A stretch of 64,000 nucleotides of DNA from Psoroptes ovis (GCA_002943765.1 PQWQ01000017.1:1097094-1161093), one strand, 5' to 3'. Shown: positions 25,665 to 39,023, counted from the first letter of the stretch. Translations and numbers: made by a program. The notes: generated by a model from the sequence alone, not told the origin.

Positions 25665-26909
25665 ATGAATAAATTGCTTTCATTTCAAACGATTTTATTG
25701 ATAATTTCAATTCTTGATATCAATATTTTATTTGCATCATCATTAGAATCATCATCATCATCGAAAAATACCGAAGAATTTCTACAAATTTTTAACAAAG
25801 AAAGGAAAATAACTGATGGTCAATTTGTAACGCCAGGAAGATGGCCATTTATGGTTGCACTATCAATAAACGATCATCCTCATTGTTCAGGTGAAATAAT
25901 TACCGAAAGATTGATATTAACAGCTGCACATTGTTTGTATGTATTTTTGCACATTTTTTGATAATTTACAATTATTTAATCGTTAAAATTTTTGATTTTT
26001 AAAATCAGAGCAAATGTTGAAAGATTCGAAGATATCATTATATTGTTTGGTCCAGAACCATTTTCCGTATTTCCTGTGTTCGGTATGAATATCGAATCTG
26101 TTATGGTAAATAATCAATGATATAAATCAGTTCTTAATGATTATATTCATTCACCTAAATAGATTCATCCAAATTATTTGATGAATGAATCGAGCAAAAA
26201 TGATATCGGTTTGGCTAGAACATCAGAAAACATTCCACCTCAATTATATTATCCAGTTCAGTTAATTTCTGATTATATTCTACCGGTACATGTAAATGAA
26301 TATGATATTCGTGAATATCTTGATATTGAACAATGTATAACACTTGGTTATGGTCCTCCTAGCATACCTGATGGTTTTTACTTTAGATTGCGGCAGCTCG
26401 ACATACCATTGTTCACAATGCAAAGATGTCAACATGAAGTTTATAAAAATTATACGAAAATGGAAGAAAAATTTTGCATTTCTTCATTGTATCCAATTTG
26501 GCCATGTGAAACGCAAAGAGGAGCTGTCGATCCTGGTGATTCTGGCGGAGCAGTTATGTGTCCAGTTAATTCTATGTTTAATAATATGCTTATTTTAGAA
26601 TCTGAAGTGCCTCCATTACAAGATTATTATATGTTGATTGGAGTAATTTCATACAAAATCTATGGCACAAATCATGATTCGTTTTCAACAATAATTTTTG
26701 ATTTTGTTACAAATGTATTTTATCATCAAAATTGGCTGAAACAATCACGGAATAATTATGTGCCATCAACAAGAGAATATTTGAGTGAATTATATCGACG
26801 ATATTTAGAAATAATGAGACAACGAAAAAGAAAAGAGCGATCAATCGATAATGATGATGATGATTTCCACGATTTATTACCGAAATTAAAAAGACCAAGA
26901 TTTCATTAA
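25665..26909 (+). CDS. S1-family serine protease-like protein, copy B
   Basis: Secreted trypsin-fold protein, 371 aa. Exons are 25665-25936, 26009-26105 and 26163-26909 (introns 72 and 57 nt, same positions and phases as its neighbours). Signal peptide at about 1-25. The predicted activation cleavage after ERK gives ITDGQFVTPGRWPF as the new N-terminus, the copy closest to canonical IVGG. The triad His89, Asp137 and Ser250 (PGDSGGA) is intact, as is the oxyanion Gly. Disulfide pairs 42-58, 136-201 and 168-182 can be formed, but Cys191 is replaced by Asp. The residue at position 189 is Ala, so it should not have trypsin-type Arg/Lys specificity. The C-terminal extension ends in a basic, acidic, basic run. 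Likely a digestive or cuticular secreted enzyme, but its substrate is unknown. Confidence 0.88.
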
Positions 26910-27383
26910 TTGCAAATCTGGATCAATACAAATTCATATTTTAGCCTCAATTAGTTTTTGTTAAAATAGAAACTTTATTGATAATTTAAATTTCGTTTGA
27001 AATAAATAAAGTGATTCCAATCAAATGATAATATTGATGTCTTCAACAAGTGTTTAGTGGATAAGTTTCATATGCTTTTGATGTGATCAAAATGTGATAT
27101 CTTTATATTACAGAAGATTTTTGCTCAAAGGTTTTTTGAAAATTCACGGAAATGTCTCTCGAAATTCTCTTGTGGTGGAAAATTTTCAATATCGTTCCTT
27201 AATTAAATCAATTCGAATTCCGATTAAGATCAAAGATTTTTTCAATTCTAATCAAATAATTATGTAAATTAATTCAATTTAATAAGAATAAATAAAAGAA
27301 CTGAATCGACTACACTATAGTCTAAGTTTAAAATTTATTTGTTTTGTTTTTTTTTGAAATTTTCTGTTATCCTTATTGTTATT
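26910..27383. other. Intergenic between protease copies B and C
   Basis: AT-rich. AATAAATAAAG at 27001-27011 is the likely poly(A) signal of copy B. No coding signal. Confidence 0.45.
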
Positions 27384-28677
27384 ATGAAAATGTTATGCTG
27401 CCAAATATTACAGAAACCAACAATTTATATGACCGTATCATTATTATCAATATCATTGATGATGATGGCAATTGTTTGTAATGCAAACAATGATATTGAA
27501 CAATTATCACAGGGTGTTCGAGAAAGAAAATTAACAAATGCAAAATTAGTAAGACAAGGAGAATGGAATTTTATGGTTTCATTGATCAACAAAGAAAATG
27601 AATTATTGTGTTCGGGTGAAATTGTTTCGCATTATTTTGTATTGACTGCTGCACATTGTTTGTAAGTGTGTTAACATTTTTTTTTTCAAAATTATCAATT
27701 ATCAATTTATTCAACTCAAATATAATATCAATCGAATATAAAATTCTACTTTTAATTCTATTTCCTCTTAGAATCCTTCCATTACATCTCCTAAAAACAG
27801 TACAAGTAAAATTTGGACCAGATCCATTAAACCAATTACCAGATTTCGGAATAGAAATAAAATCTGTCATGGTCAGTGATTTTGATCAATTGATCAAACA
27901 AAATTTAAATAAAAATCAATATTGTTTCATTTATTTCCATTTTAGATTCATCCCGATTATCACTTTCTCGAGGCCAGATATGATATAGCATTAATTCGAT
28001 TAGCTCATGCTATACCGAGTCAATATTATCATCCAGTAACTTTGATTACTTCGATATTTAATTTACGAAAAATTCGAACATTTGATATTCGTCCTTATAT
28101 TCAAGATGATGATTGCATTACACTTGGTTATGGTCCACCGAATAGAAAAAATAAAAACGATATTAGGCTACGACAGCTTCGAATACCATTGGTGTCAGAA
28201 AAAACTTGTCGTTTAAGAAATGGAAAAAATTTTACAAATTTTCATGATACATTTTGTGCATCATTCATCAGACAATACAGTTTGAAAGAAATTTCACCAC
28301 CGAATATGCCTAGTTTTTCAACAACCGGTGGTGATTCAGGTGGCGCAATAGTTTGTTCACTGAAACCACGTTCATCACAAATGTCTTCAATGAGAAAAAA
28401 TTATGTATTGATTGGTATACTTTCTGAACAGCAAGCAAAAGGAATCGTAGATCGACAATCAAAAACATCTCAATGGCATGTATTCGATAGATTTGTAAAT
28501 CTTATGTTTCACTATGAATGGATAACACGTTCATTGATGAATTATGTGCCGACCACAGCCAAAGAATTGGACAAGAGATTCAAAGAAAGTATAGAATTGG
28601 ATGAAAAAAATAACAAAAAAAGAGAAAAAATAATTTCCGAATTTCAAGAATGGGAATCGGAAAGATCAAAACAATAA
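27384..28677 (+). CDS. S1-family serine protease-like protein, copy C
   Basis: Secreted trypsin-fold protein, 369 aa. Exons are 27384-27661, 27772-27871 and 27946-28677 (introns 110 and 74 nt). Hydrophobic signal region (MTVSLLSISLMMMAIVCNA). Predicted cleavage after RERK exposes LTNAKLV, with Leu at position 16 in place of Ile and Ala at 19 in place of Gly. Triad His91, Asp139 (YDIALIRL) and Ser257 (GGDSGGA) are intact. Position 191 is Thr, so the 191-220 disulfide is lost; position 189 is Ser. The Lys/Glu-rich C-terminal tail looks helical or coiled-coil (ELDKRFKESIELDEKNNKKR). First ATG of the frame used; an alternative Met is two codons on. Confidence 0.87.
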
Positions 28678-28901
28678 AAACAAAGATTGAATTGAATGAT
28701 TAATTAATTAGATTTATTTTTATTTTTTGATTTAGAGAAATGAAAGATTGAGCGAATAAAATTCTATTAAGCATTTTCTAATTATTCACAAAGCTAAATT
28801 CGAATTCAATTAGATTTCAAACAAGAATTGCTATAAAATTCCAAATTTTCAATAGTAAAAATTTTAACGAATCTGAATTGAACTTTGAATATTGAAAAAA
28901 A

Positions 28902-30095
28902 ATGAAAATGATTTTGATCCGTTCCAATCAATTTTTATTGATTTTACTATCAATTAATCAAATATATTCAGCTAGTCTTGAATTATCATCAAACAATAAT
29001 GATGATATTGAAAAAATTTCAATAAATAAAGAACGTCGATTAACAAATGCTGAAAATGTTAAACCAGGAAATTGGCGATTTATGGTTTCAATTTTGAATA
29101 CATTTCCACGAGTACCAAGATTGATATGTTCAGGTGAAATTCTTACTGATCGTTTAATATTGACTGCAGCACATTGTTTGTATGTTTTTTTCGTTTAATA
29201 TTTGAAATTCTTGAAATATCAATTTTAATTTTTTCTAAATAAACCAGAATGTATAGACCTGAATTCATCAGAGAAGCAATGGTCGTTGCATTCGGTACGA
29301 ATCCAATCGAAAGACCTATTCTGCAGATTCGTGTTGAATCTGTTTTGGTTAGTAAAATAGAAAAAAATCGTCAATTGACTGGATATAAAGTTAATTTGAT
29401 TTTTCCAGGTTCACTTGCTATATGGATTCAAAACATTTAGATATGATGTTGGATTGATTAGATTAAAAAAACCGATACCGAAAAACTTTTTATATCCAGT
29501 ACCATTGATAACATCATTTTTAAGACCGATTTTGAACAGAACACATGATTTTAGACCATTTGTCAATGGTGATCATTGTATGGCACTTGGTTATGGGCCA
29601 GAAAAATATAATAAGAGTATAGCTGATATACAACTTCGACAACTTCCGATTCCATTATTAACCAAAGATAAATGTCCATCATCACAAATGAAACAAATTA
29701 TCATGCTATCTTCGGATCGTATTTGTGCATCAAATAAACATAAATATTTACCAAATGAAATTCCATACCGTTCAATATCATCAGGTGATTCAGGTGGTGC
29801 ATATTTATGTCCAATTCGTATGGCTACAATACAACATAAATTTCGTTCAAATCAGCTAAGTCATAAATACATGGAACAAAATTATGTATTAGTAGGTGTT
29901 ACATCATTCATACATCATGATAGTTATAGCCAAAATGATGGTACAATCATTGATTATGGTGTATTTTCAAACATATTATATTATCATAAATGGTTAGAAC
30001 GTTCGATCAATAATTATCGATCAACATCTGATATTGATTTGAAAATATTAGCCTATGAATACGGAAAATTTATAAAAGAATTGTTAAAGGAATAA
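28902..30095 (+). CDS. S1-family serine protease-like protein, copy D
   Basis: Secreted trypsin-fold protein, 354 aa, last of the tandem array. Exons are 28902-29179, 29248-29347 and 29409-30095 (introns 68 and 61 nt). Signal peptide MKMILIRSNQFLLILLSIN. Predicted cleavage after KERR exposes LTNAENV, like copy C. Triad His91, Asp139 (YDVGLIRL) and Ser254 (SGDSGGA) are intact. Position 191 is Ser and 189 is Ser. CMALGYGP replaces the usual Cys-x-x-x-GWG. The C-terminal tail is shorter than in copies A-C. The shared intron positions and similar domain edges show that all four genes arose by tandem duplication of one ancestor. Confidence 0.88.
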
Positions 30096-30885
30096 CAATC
30101 ATAATAAAATTTATTCACAATTGTCATTTTTTATAATAATCAAAAATAATAATGGCAAATAAGTTTTTAAAATTTTACATTTGTAAAATTATTTTTCAAA
30201 AAAAAAATACAATATTTAAATTGAATATTTTTCATTTCATTTTTTTTCATTCAAAATTTAAATAAATAAAAATGAAAATAAATGCAACCGACATTTGTTT
30301 TTGACAATTATTTATTATTGAATTATTATTATCATCATCATCATTATTATTATTGTAGCCATATTTATATTTCATCATATGTTGTTGTATGGAAAATTGA
30401 AAATTTTCAATGGAAATTTCAAGGGAAAATATGGAAAATTTTTAAATTCTGAAATTTCTGTATTTCATTCATTTGTGTTTCATATTATGATAACAATTTT
30501 CAACTGGTTCAAAAATCAATGAAAATAATAATAAAAATAATTTATAATGAAAATCAATGAATATCGATCGAAAGTTTTATGAATTTTTTCCATTTTCCCA
30601 AAAAAAATGAAGAATGATTTAATATTAATGATTCAAAATTCAAAAATTTGACAATTTTTTCTGAAAAATTTTGACAATTTCAATTCAATTTTGCAAATAT
30701 CACAACAAAAATTATGAAGGTGTATCCATGCCAATGGTTTTTTTTTCAGTGATGGCCTTGAAAAATGGTAAAAACAAATGAATATTAAATGGAAAATTTT
30801 CAAGTTTAAATTTTAAATTTTAAAACTCATTATTCTTATATTTGCTGTCGAGAATTTGGGTAATATCGTTGTGAAGAAAAAAAAT
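30096..30885. other. Intergenic, protease array to ABCG gene
   Basis: 790 bp, very AT-rich, with ATT/ATC repeats at about 30311-30357. AATAAAT at about 30262-30273 is a candidate poly(A) signal for copy D. A GTGTATCCATGCC segment at 30720 is the only GC-richer spot. No coding frame. Confidence 0.45.
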
Positions 30886-33495
30886 ATGGCTGATAATGAA
30901 AGTCGTATGGAACAAAATATTGATGGAATATCGATAATTAGCGGTAATAATGATAATGGTAATGATGATAATACGACACCGAATTCTGGTAATCGTCAAA
31001 TTAATTTGCAAATATCACAAGAACATGATCAAATTCGTTCATCAGCTTCGTCTAAACGAAATCCTTCATCAACAAGGATTAATATGTTTAATCAACAAAA
31101 TGATGAACAATCGGAAACAATTACGAATGGTGAAATTATTGTTAAATGGGAAAATTTAATTTATACAGTTCATCGTACACAATTGAATTTGTCAAGTATT
31201 TTTGGTCGTGGTGATGGTGGTGGTAATGACGGTGGATTGATCATAAAACAAAAGCGTACCATATTGAAAGGTATTAGTGGACAATTTCGTACTGGTCATT
31301 TGACTGCCGTTATGGGTCCATCTGGTTCAGGTAAATCAACAATGCTCGAGTGTATTGTTGGTTTTCGTAAAAAAGGTATGTCTGGTAATGTATCGCTTAC
31401 CGTGAATGGTGAATCGAATAAACCAAAATCGAATAACGTCCGAATTGCATTGATTTCACAAACTGATTATTTGATTGATGTATTCACTGTACGTGAAATG
31501 CTTGTGTATGCATCACGTCTTAAAAATCATTCTCATAAAATTTCAATCGATACAATTGATGAACAACAATCAGAACCTTCGATCGCTATCGTTGGTGATG
31601 GACAGATTGATGGCTCTAAAAATACATTGATTGAACCGAAATCAAAATCCAACGAATATTATCATAATAAATTGGCTGATAATGTTCTTGCTCAACTTGG
31701 ATTGGAAATTTGTGCCGATACACGTGCAGCGAATTGTTCTGGTGGTCAAAAGAAACGTATATCGATGGGTCTTGAAATGATTTCAAAGTAAATACGAATC
31801 ATCCTTTTAAATTATGTTCAATTGATAAATTGAATTTAAAATTCATTCATTTAGACCAAATATTCTTATATTGGACGAACCGACAAGCGGCTTGGACAGT
31901 TCGTCTTGTTTTCAAACAGTTTCAGTCATGCAAAGATTGACAAAAAATTCTCAATATCCGACAGCAGTCGTGTGCACCATACATCAACCATCGGCTCGTG
32001 TTTTCAATCTGTTTGATCATATTTACATAATATCATATAATGGCCATTGTATTTACGAAGGCTCACCAAAATTGATGCTTGATTATTTGCGAAATGTTGG
32101 CTTACATTGTCCACAATTTTATAATCCAGCCGATTTTATTGCTGAATGTGCATCGGGTGAAAATGGTTTTGAAGAAGTGCAACGTTTGATCGAAATAAAA
32201 GAACGTTTAGATTTACAAATGCCATTATCTGCGGAAGCTGATGAATCATCGAATCTTAGCCTCAAACAATATTCATCGAAAATGAATTTTCCAACAACTA
32301 AACATATTTGGATTCTATTTCAACGAAATTTTCTACAAATAATTCGAGATCCAACATTGAATTGGTTACAATTTTTTACACACTTTTCCACAGCTGTGTT
32401 TATCGGTAATTTTGTTTATAAATTAATTAAATTCATTTAGAAGCAATGGTTGTTTTGTTTTTTTTACAAATCAATTAATTAGGAATACTGTATGGCAGTG
32501 ATATCGGAGAACCAGCATTATGTCCACCACTTGAATCACCATTGAATGATTTGGAAAAATTTACTGATTATCGTGCAAAATATCAATCAGATTTACTGAC
32601 AGCGACCGAGAACTTATCATTCTTTTTCTTTACACTAATGTTTACATTATTCTCATCAATGATGCCGATGATAATGACATTTCCGACTAATTTAAGTATA
32701 TTGAAAAAAGAGAAAATCAATTGCTGGTATAGTTTAGCTGCATATTATATTTCATTATCGATAGCAACGATTCCTTTACAGGTACAAATGGATTAGTTAT
32801 AAATAATGAATTGATAAAAATGTCTAATCGTAATTAATTATTTATGAAAACTTGATTTTTTAAAGATAATATTTCCATCAACGTTTGTAATAATCTCATA
32901 TTATATGACTGGTCAAATATTATCGTTCCAAAGATTTGGATTATTCATACTAATCACCATATTATTAGGTTTTATTGCACAGAGTCAAGGATTATTAATC
33001 GGTGGATTATTTATGACCGATGCAAATGTGGCCGTATTTGTTGGACCCATATCAGCAATACCGGGAATGTTGTTTGGAAATTTTTTCGTAAGAATTTCAA
33101 CCGTACCGAATTATTTGAAAATTTTTGGCTACATATCACCGATTCGTTATGGATTCGAATTAATGATCATGTCAATTTATGGTATGGAACGTTGTAAAAT
33201 AGATCCATTATTGTTGAAAAATTTAACCGACAATAATCAAAAACCCGATTGGATGGGCATGGCAACAATGATATTAGGTGAAGATAGTGAAAAATTCATT
33301 GAAAGTTTCACTAAAGCAATCGGTGGATCATTTGATCCTAGTTTAGGCAAAGAATATGCTTCAACCGTTTTGGAACAATTTAATGTTGACGAAAGTTGTT
33401 TCTATACACATTTTCTTATTTTAATATTATTTATTGTTGTATTACGTGTAGCAACATATTTTATTGTTGCATTTAAAATTAATCAAAATAATTAA
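30886..33495 (+). CDS. ABC transporter, subfamily G (ABCG1/4-like half-transporter)
   Basis: Membrane half-transporter, expected to dimerise and export lipids, sterols or similar hydrophobic compounds. 793 aa from four exons: 30886-31787, 31855-32405, 32483-32781 and 32866-33495 (introns 67, 77 and 84 nt, phases agree). The N-terminal 85 residues are Asn/Ser-rich. The nucleotide-binding domain has Walker A GPSGSGKST (about 144), signature NCSGGQKKRISMG (about 283), Walker B ILILDEPTSGLD just after intron 1, and H-loop IHQPS. A Gly-rich insert lies before Walker A and a Ser/Lys-rich insert before the signature. The membrane domain starts with FQRNFLQIIRDPTLNW and has about six hydrophobic spans; an ABCG-type PIRYGFELMIMSIYG precedes the last. 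The start is the first ATG of the frame. The ABCG assignment is firm; ABCG1/4 affinity is my reading of the Walker A region and is less certain. Confidence 0.92.
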
Positions 33496-34499
33496 TTAAT
33501 TAATTATAATTATTTATTGTTATTTTATTGTCATCATCATCATCATAGAGTTTATATGAATATGTTTATTTTTTTATTTATTTCATACGAAAATATTATT
33601 ATTATTGTCTTGAATACTTGAAATAATTATAAATTTCATGCAATTAACGTGAATATTTCACTCATATATTTTTATGAACAAAATTTTTTCAACACTCATA
33701 GCTTAAATTAATGAAAAATTACCATGATTATTATTATTATTATCATGAATCACAAACAAAAGCTGAATTGAAATTTTGAAATTGAAAAAAATTATAGTAA
33801 AAATAATTCAAATAATTATAAATACTTGACCTGATTAATTATGTTAATCAAAAATTCAGAAAAAACAAGAGAAATATTGTTACCTGAATCCATTATTTAC
33901 TTGTTCATTCGTTCATTCAGCCATTCATTTATTTATTTAGTCAAATTCTTCAAAATTTGAATAATTCAACTGAAACAATCCATTTCGACTTTTTACCATT
34001 TGGCATTTATTTACTCGGGAATATATCGAGGAAAATTTTTTAGAAAATCGACAGAATTTCGTCGAAAACAAACAAGCAAACGAATAAACAAACAAATATG
34101 AAACAATCGAGCGAAATGCAAATGAAAAATGAACAAATACAAAAATAATAATAAAATACAAATGAATCAAAAATCAAATAATGGAATAAATAAATGAATG
34201 AAAAAAAATGAAAAATAAACAATAAATCATTGAATGAATGCATGTTTTTGGCCATATGTTTCTTCAATGAAGAAATTATTATTTGGAATTGTTATTTGTG
34301 ATTGTAAAATTGAAATTAAATCGAGAAAATTCTTTTTTATTTTGTAATAATTCAATTCAATTGTTGTTTATTTTGACAAAAACTAACAAACGATCAATGA
34401 AATTACATGATTTTTTATTTATTTATTTATTTTGTTTCTTTGATAAAATTTTCTGGTCAAATTCATTTATAATTATTATTTGAATTATAATAATAGAGT
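33496..34499. other. Convergent region between the ABCG and EF-hand genes
   Basis: About 1 kb of AT-rich sequence with ATT/ATC repeats (33526-33545, 33597-33607, 33728-33744). No coding frame. Both flanking genes end here, so it should contain their poly(A) sites; several AATAAA-like words exist on each strand and I cannot choose between them. Confidence 0.45.
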
Positions 34500-35752
34500 T
34501 CATGGCTTTGGTTTAATACGTTTTTCCAATTCTTCCATCGGAATCGAATCGAATGGACCGCAAATATATTTGCCTTTGCTGATTAATAGAAAAGATGTAG
34601 TTAATATTGATTAATTAATTTGAAAAAACAATGTCAAACACTATCAAGCAGACGATCAAGCGCTTATTGAGTGTAAAAACTAAATAGCTTCGGCTATTTG
34701 CCAAATTTTCAGTTAGCTTAACTAATAATTCAATTTAAGTTAATTTCTTGATTACCTATTCGGATCCATTGAAACCCAAAAATCATAAACATTTTCTTTA
34801 AAACGATCCGAATTGAATGCATTTTCATTATTTTTTCGATCATCATCGTTTAACATATATTCAAAATGTTCTTGTGCTTTTGTTGAATCCATATTTTGTG
34901 TGGCAATATATTTTTTATAATCTTTAACACAAAATAGACCATCCTCTTGTTTGTTGTTGATTGTTATTTTTTTACATAAAAACGAAATGATGAATGAGAA
35001 TAAATAAGACCAAATGATTGAATCACATTATAATACTTACTATTTGCATCACAACAAAGAAAAAATAATTGTAAATAAATTTTCAAAAATTCTGGCAATT
35101 CTTGAAATGATTTTGTTGTATTGTTTAATTTTTTAAAAAAATTCAACCATTCATGAAATTCAACAAATTTATCCTTGATTTATAGAATAAAAAAAATATG
35201 AATTAATATTGACTGATTCAATCGTAATTCAAAACAAACCTTATTATCATCGGCATACATTGTCAATTCATTCCACCATTTTTCAAATATCGATATCCAT
35301 CTTTCGACAACCTCTTTTTCTGGTTGTCTACCACGTCGTTGAATTTTTGCAAATTTTTCCGCTAACAAGCGGAAATCTTCCCATGATAATATACCATCTT
35401 TGTTTTCATCTGTTGTTTTGGTCCAAATTTGATTTGCGAAAACACACACAAACACAGACACATAAGCAAACATTGTAGTCCAGCGAATGATGATATCATT
35501 AAACATAATCGACAATATTGTCGGAAATCATCAAAATGTCGTTGGATATCGTTGAAATGTCATCGGAAATCATCGTGAATCGTTGTGAACAATCCATTTT
35601 GAAGACCATTTGAGAGTGATTTTCACCAAATCATGAAAAAGCAAATTAATAAATCATCGTGATTTCATGCGATAATGATTATGATACTTACCCCAAAAAT
35701 TTAGAAATGTAAATAAATGTTTATGACGTAAAAATTTTTCATCATTGACCAT
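34500..35752 (-). CDS. EF-hand calcium-binding protein, calexcitin / sarcoplasmic Ca-binding type
   Basis: Small cytosolic Ca buffer/sensor, 210 aa, assembled from five short exons on the minus strand: 35752-35692, 35409-35240, 35173-35041, 34945-34756 and 34578-34500. All splice sites are GT/AG and all phases agree. EF-hand 1 is formed exactly across intron 1, giving the loop DENKDGILSWED. EF-hand 2 (DDNKDKFVEFHE) lacks the loop Gly at position 6. EF-hand 3 is formed exactly across intron 3 (DANKDGLFCVKD). A fourth, degenerate hand spans intron 4 (DPNSKGKYICGP). The start reads MVNDEKFLRHKHLFTFLNFW, the length matches the calexcitin/sarcoplasmic family (about 180-200 aa), and the end is IKPKP. 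Two good Ca sites are predicted. It sits tail-to-tail with the ABCG gene. Exact family membership (calexcitin versus SCP) is inferred from spacing and the W-rich helix. Confidence 0.85.
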
Positions 35753-38479
35753 TGTTGTTGGTATTTGATTATTTTATTTTCTGATTCTTCTTTGACCAAT
35801 TTCAATTTCTTTTCTAACTTGATTTTATCAACAATCAACAAACAACCTTACAATATTGTTATATAATCAAATATGTAAATAAATAAAATTTAATGATAAT
35901 AAATGTAGATTAAGAATAAAAACATGAAAATAAATGGAATTCAATGATTTTAAAGCAAATATTATTCAAAAATCATTTATATCATTTAATTTCTTAGAAA
36001 TGATGATGATTATTTCTTAATCTGTTTCTTATTTGGTGGTGTTTTTTCCACTTTTGTTTATTTGTTTGATTGTAATTATTATTTCAATTATCCTTGAAAT
36101 GTCCCTGTGAATGATGATGATGAGGATTATATCATAAAGTCGAGAAGTTTTTTGCGAAGAAAAAACAAGAACAAAAACAAAACAAAAAAAAATAGATGAA
36201 ATGATGTACAAATTTCAAATCAAACGACAAACATCATCAACAACAACAACAGCAACAACAATAAACAGATTACATACAAATGTAATCGAATATGAATACG
36301 ATTTCAATTCAATTCTCATTTCAATTCATGCTAAATTGAAAATATTTTTGGCCAACAATCGAAAAAACAAGAGTAATAAATACTTATGTCAATAATGTAA
36401 ACAATTTTTTCGCCTACAAATTTCTCATAATTTGCCAACAATTTCAGCGACAAACGCCCAATTCTGCTTTTTTTTTAGTGAAACAAAAAAATTCTTTGTA
36501 AGAATTCTTTGGTTGAGTATCATAAAAAATTGATTGTTGAAATTTCAAGATTTCAAAAATCAAATCATAAGTCACCGGATGGCGCGAATTTTGAATTTTT
36601 TGAATTTCTTTTTTTTTTCAAACCAATCAAAATGTGGCAGCAAAAAAAAAAATCTGAAAAATTTTCGCATCTCGCTTCTTTTGACCATCTTTTTACATTT
36701 GCTTCATTGTGAACATAATTAAATTTGATCATTAAAAATAATGATATTTTGATTGTATATCATTGTTGTTGTAGTAGTCGATGACAATACCGACAACATC
36801 ATCACCAACAACAACTACAATAGCAGTGAATTCAAAGTGTTTGCCCGTAAGGCAAAAAAAGAGGACCAAATACATAGCAAATACACACCAAAATACATCA
36901 AATGATGCACACCCAGAGTTGCAATATCCCGCAGAATATACACATCGAAATCATATCAACCATAATGTTCGGAAATGTTTGAATAATTTTAAATAAATTA
37001 AATAATTTTTCAAAAAATTATTTATTTTCTAACCAAGAATATTCTCGGCATAATACCGCAAACATTATTCATTCTTGGTTATGTGATGTATGCTTTTGAA
37101 TCTCCAAATTTGTAAATCATATTATCTAGCTAATATATCATATTATTTTGGTTTTTTAAAGGTTTTAATCCTTTTCAAATTTGATACAAAACAAATTGAA
37201 GAATTTGAAAATTATTGAAACATAAAATCATGAACTCTGTAGTAATATGTTTTGTTTTGTTTTTGTATTCACCAAACAATGATAAACGAAACAATAATCC
37301 GAGATTTTTTGAGTCTTTTTTTACGAATTTCCAAATATAAACCGATATGGATCAATCGAAAATAATTCAAATCATTAATTAATATTGACTTGAATTTATT
37401 TATAATTTTTTCAAATTATTTATTCATGCATATTCGTTGTATTTGACCGCCGGCAAAAACAATCGACCGAATCAAAAGAATCGACCCGTATTATTTTGAA
37501 ATAATACTCAATGAATTGAACCTGAAGAGATACATGTTCCTGATCAATTCCTTATATAACCAAAAGCGTAAAAACAAAAAAAAATTGAAAATTTCCATAA
37601 TTCAAAATGAAATTGAAATTTTCTATAATTCAAAGTGATTTCTATAATTCTATATCTGTCATGAATAATTTCAATTTCGAATCAAACAAAAATCAAAATT
37701 GTCATCAAATTATTATTAATAAATAAATTCAAATTATGATGATCATGAATAATAATAACCAATGATAATAATAGATAATATTAGATAATAATAAATTTTC
37801 ATTTAGGAACATTTGCACCGTGGACTTCTGATAAGATGATGATAACTGATTGCTCGGTTGCTTGTCGAATTGATTGAATGATAATTATAGAAACATAACC
37901 TTATGATAATAATGAAAAATTAATTGAAAATTTATTAATAAAAAAAATTAATTGAATTTTTTTTCATTTTTATTTCTTGTATGGAATTTTATTAATAATA
38001 ATAATAATAATAATAATTTGATCAAAATTGATTTTGGAAATGAAAATTTGAAATTAAAATGATGATGATTATTTGAATAAATTGATTATTAATTAATTAA
38101 CAAGAATTTAGGGCATTTATATCTGTTTTTGTTTTATTTCAAATAAAACAATGGCATTTTTTGGCTTGCAAATGATTATGTATGAATGTGATTCCGGTTG
38201 GTTCTGGTGAATCGCAATTGATTGCCAGTGCAATCGTCGTTGTTTCGGCTGTTGCTTTAGTGCAGTGTTGTTCAATTGTCATCGATCGTGTATGTGATGT
38301 GATGATGCTGTCAAATGTCAATTATTATAATGATAATTATCAAAGGGTTTTGCTTTGCGCTGTGCATTTCTATGCATTTTAAATGTACAAAAGTGTATAT
38401 GTGGATGTGTGTGTGTGTCAGTGTGTATCGTGTATACACGTGTAAGATGTATTTTACAGGTAAAATTTGAGTTTGTTTG

Positions 38480-38755
38480 ATGAGTTGTAATGGGTGCAAA
38501 TGCTGTGTACCAGAATCAAACAATAAAATATCGCAGGTAGAAAACAAGCAAAATTCATTTGGTTTGTGTATTTGTAAGATATGTGCAAGATTTTATATTT
38601 ATCAGGTATGTACCCAAGTAAATTGTAATAAGTGTCAACGTGTCTTGAGAATTTTCATAGCTGCAAGGATTTTTTTCCCAAAAAAGAAAAAGTTAATAAT
38701 AATAATAATTTCAATTTTAATTAGAAAATTTTCAAATTCATTATATATTCATTGA
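38480..38755 (+). other. Cysteine-rich open reading frame of unknown status
   Basis: 91 codons from the ATG at 38480. The first 60 residues contain ten Cys in three clusters: CNGCKCC, CICKIC and CTQVNCNKC. The rest is Lys/Ile-rich and looks like read-through of AT-rich DNA. The clusters recall metallothionein-like or zinc-binding spacing, but aromatic residues are present and the DNA just upstream is GT-repeat-like, which produces Cys by chance. CAG|GTATGT at about 38605 could be a splice donor. No family recognised. Confidence 0.2.
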
Positions 38756-38841
38756 ATATATATGTATATTTTTTTTTATTTGAACATATATTCCCTAAAA
38801 AAGATACATAACATAATTATGAATTTTCCATGATGAAAAGA

Positions 38842-38914
38842 TTTGTCCGGAAAGTTTTTGCCGGATGTAATGAATAAAACAGATGCGAATGTAAGCGCCA
38901 ACTTTTCGGACAAC
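38842..38914. mobile_element. Short hairpin element 1 (TTGTCCGAAAAGTT family)
   Basis: Left arm TTTGTCCGGAAAGTTTTTGC faces right arm GCCAACTTTTCGGACAA. The arms pair almost perfectly over about 14 bp (with one extra G/A step) around a loop of about 40 nt. The same arm sequence occurs at 46.1 and 63.3 kb with unrelated loops. No coding capacity. Most simply a miniature inverted-repeat element or a stem-loop remnant of a DNA transposon. Confidence 0.5.
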
Positions 38915-39000
38915 GAACAATAAATGATAACAATAAATAATAATAATAATAATGATGTTGATGATGATTATAACAAGACAAATATAAGGGTGTTTGTTGC

Positions 39001-39023
39001 TTTTTTTTTTTTTTTTTTTTTTT
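39001..39023. repeat. T homopolymer of 23 nt
   Basis: Uninterrupted T run. A similar run of about 20 T lies at 45888-45907. Such runs are prone to length error in sequencing. Confidence 0.9.
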
